Positions 1 through 6,729 of a DNA stretch of 7,372 bases are shown piece after piece. A program made the translations under genes and the position numbers. The stretch comes from an uncultured Terrimonas sp. (GTDB lineage Bacteria; Bacteroidota; Bacteroidia; Chitinophagales; Chitinophagaceae): assembly GCA_946886925.1 (NCBI GenBank), contig CAMPJQ010000128.1, positions 1 through 7,372 of the forward strand. Reading direction: 5' to 3'. The stretch's first letter is position 1; every line of letters begins with the position of its first letter. A model generated the notes under the pieces. It searched no databases and had not been told where the DNA came from. It worked only from the letters and a program-made list of their open reading frames with translations.

Positions 1-13
1 CTACAGGCTCAGC

Positions 14-550
14 CTACCTTTCTAAACCCGCAGTTTCGCTCAGCACCACTGATTTGTATTTTTTCAATGCAGTATCATATAAATCAGCTGTGGCAGGCGC
101 TACTATTTTTTTACTAACGGTAAGCAGTATATCATTTTTAGCATGCTGCAAACTCTTTTTCATGCGAACCGTTATCTTAACATCGTATTCTTCACCGGGA
201 TTCCATTTTAGCCAGCCAATAACACTCGGGTTCAGGTACAATACATTATCCTGTGAAAGCCCTGAGCCGGATGGTGGCCGGTTGGTAAGATGCGGGTGGT
301 AAAGGTCGCCCAAATCGTGTTCCGGGCGAAGATCTGTGTATCTCAGCGTTTTCCCGTTTACCGTCATTTCCACTTCAATCATGGATGAAGAAGGCAGATT
401 GAGGTCGGCCTTAATATGATAATAAGGAATAGCGGGATTGGGATAATTTAATTCGAGATTCGTAAGCTTCAGGGCCTGAGCATTTGCGAGAATGCATATG
501 CCGGCGAAAAAAGCAATAACTAATATCAGTTTGAGCAGTAAGCGTTTCAT
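14..550 (-). CDS. Small secreted protein of unknown function
   Basis: This encodes 178 residues that I do not recognise as a named family. Residues 1-24 form a clear Sec signal peptide: basic MKR start, a long hydrophobic core, and an A-N-A cleavage site before Q25. The mature part is about 150 residues. Its alternating hydrophobic/polar segments (for example around 43-70 and 122-150) suggest a small beta-sandwich. A central loop rich in Pro, Gly, His and Ser (about 75-100) carries the segment YHPHLTNRPPSGSG. There is no lipobox and no transmembrane segment after the signal, so it is likely periplasmic or secreted. The start lies 12 bp after the stop of the large upstream secreted protein, so the two are almost certainly cotranscribed and may be partners. 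No Shine-Dalgarno sequence is visible. The stop codon is 13 bp from the window edge, so the gene is complete. Confidence 0.85.
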   Translation of the reverse strand: MKRLLLKLILVIAFFAGICILANAQALKLTNLELNYPNPAIPYYHIKADLNLPSSSMIEVEMTVNGKTLRYTDLRPEHDLGDLYHPHLTNRPPSGSGLSQDNVLYLNPSVIGWLKWNPGEEYDVKITVRMKKSLQHAKNDILLTVSKKIVAPATADLYDTALKKYKSVVLSETAGLER

Positions 551-562
551 TGGTTTGAATGA

Positions 563-3235
563 TTATCGTTCGGTTATTAAATTTCTTTTTCTTAATGCCT
601 TTACACTTTCTTCCCATGGGCCGCCGGCGCCCCAGAGATAGTAGGTAAAATACATAGTGGTTTTTTGAATGATGGGCACCCAGGGTTGAAACTCTGTATA
701 ATAATAATGTGATTCCCCATTGCTGGGATGGTTCATCCACATGTGCAAAAATAAAGGCTGCGTAACAGGGTACGCGCCAACAAAACCAATGTCTTCTTTG
801 GTATCATACCCTGCATTCCATCCTTCTTTTAAGTTGATCACTCTGCCAAAATATTCTTCCGGACGCATTCGTACATGTAGCATGCTGTCTTTATCGGGTG
901 CAATAAAAACATCTTCCGTTCCATGCGCCTTACCAAGTTCCAGAATAGGCTGCGGCCCTATTACATTCGCTTCGGGATTGATGAAGTTTAAGGCAAAGCG
1001 CACTTCCAGCAAGGGCGAATTGCCATATAGTGTAAAGGTTTTCTGTAGCCGGTTGCCATAATAATCTGCTGTCATGGTCACCCGCACATAATCACCTTCT
1101 TTTTTCACCAGTTTCGCGTCATATACCTGGTGCGTTTCCATACTGGCCTGTCCCAAAAAATCTTCAAACCCGCCGTATGGATAAAAACCATATTTCCTGA
1201 AGGGGCGCTTGTCGTCCTCGGGCTTTTCGGGCCACAGTTTAAAGAGCACATTGTCTTTCCTGCTCTTTACAATATACTCAATTACACGGGCTCCGGTTGC
1301 CAAAAGGGTTACCTGCACGCTGTCGTTCTCGAGCCGGTACTCTTTTATGCCATCTGAATTGAGGTCGAGCTCGTATGCATAGGCGCGGCCTTCTTTTTTG
1401 CCTACACCCAACTGGCTCGTATAAGCAACATTCAATGCAGACGTTTTAACATCGTAGTCTCCGGCGGGTAATTTCAGATCAAAAACAATTTGCTGCCAGG
1501 TTCCTGGGGCTGTGGTTATTTTTTGGGTTGCGGAAAAAACGGCTTTGCCTGTTTTACCTTTTTCAAACACCTGTACCTGTACGGGGAATGAAGCTTCCGA
1601 TGAAAAATTATGTACTGTTACCGGGTATTGAACTACAGGCGCATGGCCATACAATAAGCGGTTTACCGAAATGGCGGGCGGCAGATCCAGTATGGCCAGT
1701 GTACGCTTTGTTTGATTGTTCCATTTGTATTGCAGGGTAATCGGATTGGTTTTGTCCATGGCTGCAGCCGTTGGCTTTAATGGAACAACAATCGTTCTGG
1801 TGCTGTTCGCCGGCAATGCTATATCGCTTACGGGATCAGCCTGATCCCCTGTTAGTCCGGGGGGAAGCCCAATGTCCAGTGTACCGGATACCGCATGGTC
1901 GTACCTGTTGCTGATGGTGATCTGCAGCGTATATCCTTCGGTGTTAGCCTGCAGGTCAATCCGGTCGGCAAAATATTCTTCGGGGAAAACCCTGTCTAAT
2001 AAAAGCATTTGCAATGCATTTCTAAAACCCGCTGGTCCCATCATTTTACCTTCTTCCAGCACAGCCACTGCTCGTCTCTGTAAAATAGCCTCCCACATTT
2101 TTTCCCTGGTAAAGGTTTCTCCTTTTTTTACAAACAATATCATACTGGATAATGCATCGCCGATCAGCGGTCCGGTTGTGGAAATAAAAGGAATGTTTTC
2201 ATTATCAATCTGCTCCTTGTTTCCGGCACCGGCTATATAGCCATCATAATGAAACGCATCACTTTGCGGTGCATATACCGGGCGAAAAACATAACCACTT
2301 TTTTTCTGTGCATATTTGATCCATGCTTCTCTTCCACCCATGTCCTGCACCTGCAATCCCTCGTAATCGCTGCACCCGTATATGGGCGAAAAGCCAACAT
2401 CCGTAACAATGGAGGCGCCTGATTTTTTAATCCATCCTTCCAGTTCGTCTTTCATCAAAAAATCCATATACCCATCAAAGACGAACCAGTCGTTGCCTTC
2501 ATTCATCCCTTTTCCTATCACCTCCAGCGGGTGACCGGGTGTGCAGGTTACACTTTTCAATAAAGTTTCAGCGCCGAACCATCCCTTGTGCAGATCGTAT
2601 TGCTGTACAATGCTGATGGTATTGGCGATAAGCGCTTTTAAACGGTTGGTGGATGTTTTACTCCGGCCTGAAACCACAAATATTTTGTTATCTCCCTTTT
2701 CAAGATAATATGCGTTTACATTTTCGAAGTTTTTTGCGTTATACTGGTGACTTTTTAATTTTTCGCCCCAGGCCGTGTCGCCGGGGAATGACTTGTTTAA
2801 ATTTTCCGCTACACTGTAAGCCGAATCAATAAAGATCAGCACGTTTCCCCGTGCTATGGCCTGGTCGGTTTGGGTGGCGGAGGGATTTTCAAGCGTGGTG
2901 TAATCTGAGGCGAGCAGACCATCCATAAACCCTTCCTGCATCCACAATCCGGGTACATGAAGCTCTTCGGCAATATCAATCTTACTCTGAACAATAGTGG
3001 ATGACACATCCGGTAAGCTCATTTTAAACAGGTTGCCGTAACGCACCCATTTTTTGTAATCATCCTGCCAGTGATTGGTATAGCCGTTAAACTGAACTTT
3101 GTTTACAACGGCATGCTGTTGAGGCTGGAAAGAAGGATTATATAGGTATCCGTTCAGTTGCTGGGCCGTGGCGGCATAACAAAGTATATTACACAAAACA
3201 ATAAATACCGGTAAGCGCAATAGTAGATTTCTCAT
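563..3235 (-). CDS. Large secreted multidomain protein; C-terminal carbohydrate-enzyme-like beta-sandwich
   Basis: This encodes 890 residues. Residues 1-24 are a Sec signal peptide (A-T-A before Q25). Residues about 30-420 are a mixed alpha/beta region of unknown family with conserved-looking stretches: GMNEGNDWFVFDGYM (243-257), TDVGF (278-282) and YGCSDYEGLQVQDMGG (286-301). Residues about 425-490 and 520-610 read like two Ig-like beta domains of the kind that link catalytic modules (LQITISN, then ALPANSTRTIVVPL). Residues about 620-860 begin with an acidic Asp/Asn/Gly loop, D624-x-N626-x-D628-G-x-K-E632. They continue into a beta-rich domain resembling the galactose-mutarotase-like sandwich found at the end of several glycoside hydrolases such as GH57. 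A role on carbohydrate is inferred from this resemblance only; no catalytic pair can be assigned. The start is fixed by the signal peptide and overlaps a mini-ORF stop (ATGA). The gene lies between the peptide-binding lipoprotein gene and a small secreted protein gene. Confidence 0.85.
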   Translation of the reverse strand: MRNLLLRLPVFIVLCNILCYAATAQQLNGYLYNPSFQPQQHAVVNKVQFNGYTNHWQDDYKKWVRYGNLFKMSLPDVSSTIVQSKIDIAEELHVPGLWMQEGFMDGLLASDYTTLENPSATQTDQAIARGNVLIFIDSAYSVAENLNKSFPGDTAWGEKLKSHQYNAKNFENVNAYYLEKGDNKIFVVSGRSKTSTNRLKALIANTISIVQQYDLHKGWFGAETLLKSVTCTPGHPLEVIGKGMNEGNDWFVFDGYMDFLMKDELEGWIKKSGASIVTDVGFSPIYGCSDYEGLQVQDMGGREAWIKYAQKKSGYVFRPVYAPQSDAFHYDGYIAGAGNKEQIDNENIPFISTTGPLIGDALSSMILFVKKGETFTREKMWEAILQRRAVAVLEEGKMMGPAGFRNALQMLLLDRVFPEEYFADRIDLQANTEGYTLQITISNRYDHAVSGTLDIGLPPGLTGDQADPVSDIALPANSTRTIVVPLKPTAAAMDKTNPITLQYKWNNQTKRTLAILDLPPAISVNRLLYGHAPVVQYPVTVHNFSSEASFPVQVQVFEKGKTGKAVFSATQKITTAPGTWQQIVFDLKLPAGDYDVKTSALNVAYTSQLGVGKKEGRAYAYELDLNSDGIKEYRLENDSVQVTLLATGARVIEYIVKSRKDNVLFKLWPEKPEDDKRPFRKYGFYPYGGFEDFLGQASMETHQVYDAKLVKKEGDYVRVTMTADYYGNRLQKTFTLYGNSPLLEVRFALNFINPEANVIGPQPILELGKAHGTEDVFIAPDKDSMLHVRMRPEEYFGRVINLKEGWNAGYDTKEDIGFVGAYPVTQPLFLHMWMNHPSNGESHYYYTEFQPWVPIIQKTTMYFTYYLWGAGGPWEESVKALRKRNLITER

Positions 3236-3282
3236 AACGCAGATCTGTTTAGGATGGTGATTGCATACAAGGCCTGTTTCAT
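3232..3282 (-). CDS. Possible 16-codon leader ORF coupled to the large secreted protein
   Basis: In the 65-bp gap between the lipoprotein gene and the large secreted protein, an ATG opens a short frame encoding MKQALYAITILNRSAL. Its TGA stop overlaps the ATG of the next gene in the four-base ATGA arrangement typical of translational coupling. The peptide starts with Met-Lys and is mildly hydrophobic, but it is too short for a domain. The downstream gene has no Shine-Dalgarno sequence, so ribosomes finishing here could re-initiate on it. The mini-ORF itself has only a weak purine-rich stretch (AAGAGAAA) about 10 bases upstream. A frame this short can easily occur by chance, so this is a suggestion, not an established gene. 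Confidence 0.25.
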   Translation of the reverse strand: MKQALYAITILNRSAL

Positions 3283-3300
3283 AAAGTTATTGTTTCTCTT

Positions 3301-4977
3301 TTACTTTTCTATCCGCACTGTTCTTAATTCAAGCAGGTTCAAACTATTGGGACGAAAATCTTTTACATAAGGATGTATTAACCTGATCACCATATCGTAC
3401 CACAAAGGAACAATGGGTGCATCGGCAACAATCATTTTATCCATTTGCCTGTACATATGGTAACGTATGGAATCGTTCTCTTCCAGCAATGCTTTTTCAT
3501 ACAATTTGTCGAATGCCGCGTTTTTATAACGGGTATAGTTGGGCGGTGCGGGATTTTTACCATAAAACACGCTGAGGTAATTTTCAGCATCGGGGTAATC
3601 GGCCATCCAGCTACCCCTGAAGAACAGCGCCTGCGATTTAGCGGTTTGCTCAAGCAATAAACTTTTTTGCACCACTTCTACCTGCACCTTCACACCAATG
3701 TCTTCTAATTGTTTGGCTACAAAACTGCCCAGTTCAGCATATACCGGGATGGTCAGCAACTTAATTTCAGGTAAGCCCTTTCCATCGGCAAAGCCTGCTT
3801 CTTTTAATAGTTGCCTTGCTTTGGCAACATCATAATAATATCCTTTTACTTCTGAGCTGTCGTAGGAAGGTAGTCCTGCCGGCACAAAACCGCTTTCTGC
3901 AGGTGTGCCTAATGAATTGCGCAGGTACATGATCATCTTTTGCCTGTCGAACCCATAATTGATCGCCTGGCGCACGGCTTTTATTTTAAGTGGATGATTT
4001 TTCACCAGTTCATTCGTAGTATCGGCCAGTATGCCCAGGTAGTCGGTATTTAGAAAAATCTGTTTGCTCAACACAACTCTTCCCTTCCATTCTTTCCTCA
4101 GTTCTCCCTTTTTGGTGAGCACTTCATCTTTAAAGGATGCATCAATATCATTGATAAAGTCGAGGCGTCCCTGGGTGAATTCAAGAAATTCAGTGGCTTT
4201 GTTGTCTAAAAAAGAAACCTTAATGCCATCTAAGTATGGCAGGCGGTTACCCACGCTGTCGTGCTCAAAATAGTTTTCATTTTTTGCCAGCAGCAATACC
4301 TGTCCTTCTTCCCAGCGCGTGAACCGGAACGGGCCAGTACCGCAGGGGTTGCTGCGGAAAGCTGTTCCGTATTTTTCTATCGCTTCATGGGGTACCACAG
4401 AACAATACTGCATGCTTAAAATGCCCAGTATGGGATGAAAAGGCCGGATGAGCTTTAATTGAAAAGTAGTGTCATTCAATGCTGTAAACCCATCGGCAGC
4501 ATCTATCCTGTTGTTGAATATCCAGGCGCCGGGTGAGGCAGTGCTTGCATTGGTGATGCGCTGCAAACTGTAGGCAACATCGGCGGCAGTCATTTTGCGG
4601 CCTTTGCCACCCGGGAAAGCGGCATTGTCGTGGAAGTAAACATCGTCGCGTAAAATAAAGGTGTAGGTAAGCCTGTTATCAGATACGGTCCATCGCTTGC
4701 ACAAAGAAGGTTTGATGTGCAGGTTTTCATCTACTTCCACCAGGGTATTGAACAACTGGTGTACGCCCCACATAATTGCCTGGTTTTTGGCAAAAGCAGG
4801 GTCAAGGGAACTTATGCCTTCGGGTTGATTGTAGTGGAATATTTTTTTATCCTGATCTTTTCTGCCGGCGCAGGAAAACAGCATACAACCCGATACAATA
4901 ATAATAAGTAGTCTTATGGTAGCAAACGGACTACTTATCGCATACCACTTACCACATACCACTTTGTATATCTTCAT
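3301..4977 (-). CDS. Peptide-binding lipoprotein, ABC transporter solute-binding family 5 (OppA/DppA-like)
   Basis: This 558-residue protein resembles the SBP_bac_5 family, which captures oligopeptides, dipeptides or other solutes outside the membrane and hands them to an ABC permease. The signal peptide is a lipoprotein type: hydrophobic core at 23-34 and lipobox L33-F-S-C36, so mature lipidated Cys36 should anchor it in a membrane. Family hallmarks include NQPEGISSLDPAFA (50-63), the ligand-domain stretch LTYTFILRDDVYFHD (103-117), NPCGTGPFRF (210-219), RQAINYGFDRQKM (336-348) and SWMADYPDAENYLSVFYG (456-473). Length fits the family. The ATG is the only plausible start, because an in-frame TAA lies 9 bases upstream of it. 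The N-terminal 22 residues before the hydrophobic core are unusually long and are encoded by heptamer repeats. No permease or ATPase gene lies within the window, so the exact solute is unknown. It is divergent from the M1 peptidase gene. Confidence 0.9.
   Translation of the reverse strand: MKIYKVVCGKWYAISSPFATIRLLIIIVSGCMLFSCAGRKDQDKKIFHYNQPEGISSLDPAFAKNQAIMWGVHQLFNTLVEVDENLHIKPSLCKRWTVSDNRLTYTFILRDDVYFHDNAAFPGGKGRKMTAADVAYSLQRITNASTASPGAWIFNNRIDAADGFTALNDTTFQLKLIRPFHPILGILSMQYCSVVPHEAIEKYGTAFRSNPCGTGPFRFTRWEEGQVLLLAKNENYFEHDSVGNRLPYLDGIKVSFLDNKATEFLEFTQGRLDFINDIDASFKDEVLTKKGELRKEWKGRVVLSKQIFLNTDYLGILADTTNELVKNHPLKIKAVRQAINYGFDRQKMIMYLRNSLGTPAESGFVPAGLPSYDSSEVKGYYYDVAKARQLLKEAGFADGKGLPEIKLLTIPVYAELGSFVAKQLEDIGVKVQVEVVQKSLLLEQTAKSQALFFRGSWMADYPDAENYLSVFYGKNPAPPNYTRYKNAAFDKLYEKALLEENDSIRYHMYRQMDKMIVADAPIVPLWYDMVIRLIHPYVKDFRPNSLNLLELRTVRIEK
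4904..4938. repeat. Perfect 10-bp inverted repeat in the lipoprotein signal region
   Basis: The arms ATAAGTAGTC (4904-4913) and GACTACTTAT (4929-4938) are exact reverse complements separated by 15 bases. The element lies inside codons 14-25 of the solute-binding lipoprotein gene and could form a hairpin in its mRNA close to the start. It partly overlaps the heptamer repeat. There is no T-tract, so it does not look like a terminator. It could slow translation or be a protein-binding site. Confidence 0.6.
4928..4962 (-). repeat. Heptamer tandem repeat (GTGGTAT unit) in the lipoprotein signal region
   Basis: Read on the minus strand, 4962 down to 4928 divides into seven-base units: GTGGTAT, GTGGTAA, GTGGTAT, GCGATAA, GTAGTCC. 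The first three differ at one position only, the fourth matches GTGGTAA at five of seven, and the fifth is degenerate. The repeat encodes residues 6-17 of the lipoprotein, before the hydrophobic core. Because seven is not a multiple of three, adding or losing one unit would shift the reading frame. The inverted repeat overlaps the last units. Confidence 0.65.
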
Positions 4978-5040
4978 TATTGTAATTTAAACTCCATAAT
5001 TCACAAAACGTCCTAAATTTAGCTTTTAAAATAAACCGGC
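4978..5040. promoter_or_regulatory. Divergent intergenic region with overlapping promoters (inferred)
   Basis: These 63 bp separate the starts of two divergently transcribed genes, so promoters for both must lie here or in the 5' coding ends. The core is AT-rich. The self-complementary octamer TAAATTTA (5014-5021) and TAGCTTTT (5020-5027) each match all but the last base of the Bacteroidota -7 element TAnnTTTG. No convincing TTTG -33 element sits at the right spacing for either, so the assignment of a specific box is weak. No Shine-Dalgarno sequence precedes the peptidase GTG. A GGAG (4992-4995) lies 14 bases before the lipoprotein ATG, which is too far to be standard. Confidence 0.4.
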
Positions 5041-6699
5041 GTGAAAAAAATACTATATCGCTTTATCCTTTCACTTTCGATCTTTCACTTTTTATCATTC
5101 ACTTCCCGGGCCCAGCCGTTGCATCAAAAGCAGGAATTTACCCATGCCGATACTTTACGCGGAACCATAACGCCGGAGCGGGCATGGTGGAATGTTACGC
5201 ATTATGATTTAAGTGTGCATTTCGATTTTAACAAAAGAAGCATTACCGGGTATAATATCATTTCCTATAAAATAGTATCGGCTCCCGCAAAAGAAATGCA
5301 GATAGACCTGCAGTTGGGATTGGATATTGACAGTATACTATACAATGGTAAAAGCCTTTCTTTCCGCAGGGAAGAGAACGCTTATTTCGTTGCGGTACCT
5401 GCTGCTCAAAACGAACAGCAAATAAATAAGATCACAGTATATTATCATGGTATACCGCGCCCGGCATTGCACCCGCCATGGGACGGAGGGATGATTTGGA
5501 GCAAAGATGAGGAAGGAAATCCCTGGATCAGTGTGGCCTGCCAGGGACTCGGCGCCAGTGTGTGGTATCCCTGCAAGGATCACCAGAGTGATGAGCCCGA
5601 CAGCGCTTCCTTAAGCATGACCGTACCGGATACGCTAACGGCAGTTGCTAACGGCAGATTAAGAAGTGAAATGAAAAACGGCGATGGTACGGCCACATAC
5701 ACATGGGCGGTCAGAAGTCCCATCAATAATTACAACATCATTCCCTATATTGGAAAATATGCACACTGGCATGAGGATTATGACGGTGAAAAAGGAAAGC
5801 TCGATTGTGATTTCTGGGTGATGGAGTATAACCTGGAGAAAGCGAAGCTGCAATTCAGACAGGTTATTCAGATGCTGCATTGCTTTGAACATTGGTTTGG
5901 ACCTTATCCTTTTTATGAAGACGGGTATAAATTAATAGAAGCGCCCCACCTGGGAATGGAGCACCAGAGTGCAGTAGCTTATGGCAACGGGTTTGCCAAC
6001 GGGTATAGGGGAACAGATCTTTCCGGAACAGGATGGGGATTGAAATGGGATTTTATTATCGTGCATGAAAGCGGACATGAATGGTTTGGCAACAATATTA
6101 CCACCAAAGATGTGGCCGACATGTGGGTGCACGAAGGATTTACCAATTACTCCGAAACGATTTTTACAGATTGCGAATATGGTACGGAAGCAGGGAATGA
6201 TTATGTTATAGGAACAAGAAAAAGGATCCAGAATGATAAGCCCATTGAAGGTCCTTATGGTGTTAACCAGGAAGGATCCGGTGATATGTATTATAAGGGA
6301 GGCAACCTGGTGCATATGATCCGGCAGATCATAAACAATGATTCTTCTTTCAGGATGTTGCTTCGTGGTATGAATGAAACCTTCTATCATCAAACGGTTA
6401 CCGGTAAGCAGGTTGAAGCATACATCAGTAAAACATCCGGTATTGATTTTTCAAAAGTATTTGATCAGTATGTGCGCACCACGCAAATCCCGGTGCTGGA
6501 GTATAAAGTAAGTGGCTATAAGCTTAGCTATCGCTGGGCCGATTGTGTAAAAGGGTTTAATATGCCTTTGAAAATAAATTTTGGAGGTGAAAAGTGGATC
6601 AGCCCAACAGAAAAATGGAGGACGCTGAAGATAAAAAAAGGAGGGAAAGTAGAGTTTAGTGCAGACAGAAATTTTTATATAAGAACAAGGCAATTGTAA
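5041..6699 (+). CDS. Secreted M1-family zinc metallopeptidase (aminopeptidase-like)
   Basis: This 552-residue protein is a gluzincin peptidase expected to remove N-terminal residues from peptides outside the cytoplasm. A Sec signal occupies about residues 1-24 (SRA before Q25). An N-terminal beta domain (about 45-245) is followed by the catalytic domain. The substrate-binding motif is LGMEH (304-308; Glu307 would bind the free N-terminus). The zinc site is H342-E343-S-G-H346 with third ligand E365 in WVHEGF, spaced 18 residues after His346 as in the family. The transition-state tyrosine is probably Tyr417 in YYKG. All key residues are present, so it should be active. It ends with a short beta segment and lacks the large C-terminal helical domain of classical PepN, as do many compact bacterial members. 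The start is GTG; an in-frame TAA lies 6 bases upstream, and no later start preserves the signal. The signal region is built of 14-nt repeats. Confidence 0.93.
   Translation: MKKILYRFILSLSIFHFLSFTSRAQPLHQKQEFTHADTLRGTITPERAWWNVTHYDLSVHFDFNKRSITGYNIISYKIVSAPAKEMQIDLQLGLDIDSILYNGKSLSFRREENAYFVAVPAAQNEQQINKITVYYHGIPRPALHPPWDGGMIWSKDEEGNPWISVACQGLGASVWYPCKDHQSDEPDSASLSMTVPDTLTAVANGRLRSEMKNGDGTATYTWAVRSPINNYNIIPYIGKYAHWHEDYDGEKGKLDCDFWVMEYNLEKAKLQFRQVIQMLHCFEHWFGPYPFYEDGYKLIEAPHLGMEHQSAVAYGNGFANGYRGTDLSGTGWGLKWDFIIVHESGHEWFGNNITTKDVADMWVHEGFTNYSETIFTDCEYGTEAGNDYVIGTRKRIQNDKPIEGPYGVNQEGSGDMYYKGGNLVHMIRQIINNDSSFRMLLRGMNETFYHQTVTGKQVEAYISKTSGIDFSKVFDQYVRTTQIPVLEYKVSGYKLSYRWADCVKGFNMPLKINFGGEKWISPTEKWRTLKIKKGGKVEFSADRNFYIRTRQL
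5068..5109 (+). repeat. 14-nt tandem repeat (2 x 7) in the M1 peptidase signal region
   Basis: Three consecutive 14-base units run CTTTCACTTTCGAT, CTTTCACTTTTTAT, CATTCACTTCCCGG. The first two agree at 12 of 14 positions, and the third keeps the TTCACTT core. That core recurs at 5070, 5084 and 5098, exactly 14 bases apart. The preceding CTTTATC (5061-5067) fits the same seven-base register. The repeat encodes the hydrophobic core of the signal peptide, with successive copies read in different frames, giving LSLSI and then FHFLSF. A unit gain or loss would frameshift the gene. Confidence 0.6.
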
Positions 6700-6704
6700 A
6701 ATAT

Positions 6705-6725
6705 AGCGCCCAATCACTAAGCGCT
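6705..6725 (-). terminator. Weak hairpin followed by a T-rich stretch between convergent genes
   Basis: In the 30-bp gap between the convergent M1 peptidase and NlpC/P60 genes, AGCGC (6705-6709) and GCGCT (6721-6725) form a 5-bp GC-rich stem around an 11-base loop. On the minus strand the stem is followed by ATATTTTAC, a short T-rich run, so it would best serve the NlpC/P60 transcript. There is no T-tract on the plus side. The stem is short, so confidence is low. Confidence 0.3.
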
Positions 6726-6729
6726 CACA

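Noticed and set aside
411..740. 109-codon minus-strand frame spanning the junction of the two left-hand genes
   Set aside because: It overlaps both real genes in another frame; both of those have good signal peptides and tight operon spacing.
1872..2240. 122-codon open frame on the plus strand
   Set aside because: It is antisense to the large secreted protein and its translation shows no family features.
3261..3285. AGGCCT palindrome as a terminator between the lipoprotein and the large protein
   Set aside because: The stem is only 6 bases with no T-tract, so it does not resemble an intrinsic terminator.
3236..3300. Possible separate promoter for the large secreted protein (TAACTTTA at 3282-3289, minus strand)
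   Set aside because: It matches most of the Bacteroidota -7 element, but no TTTG lies at the right distance upstream, so I did not call a promoter.
5932..6393. 153-codon open frame on the minus strand inside the M1 peptidase gene
   Set aside because: It is fully antisense to a gene with all catalytic motifs, and its translation has no recognisable domain or plausible start context.
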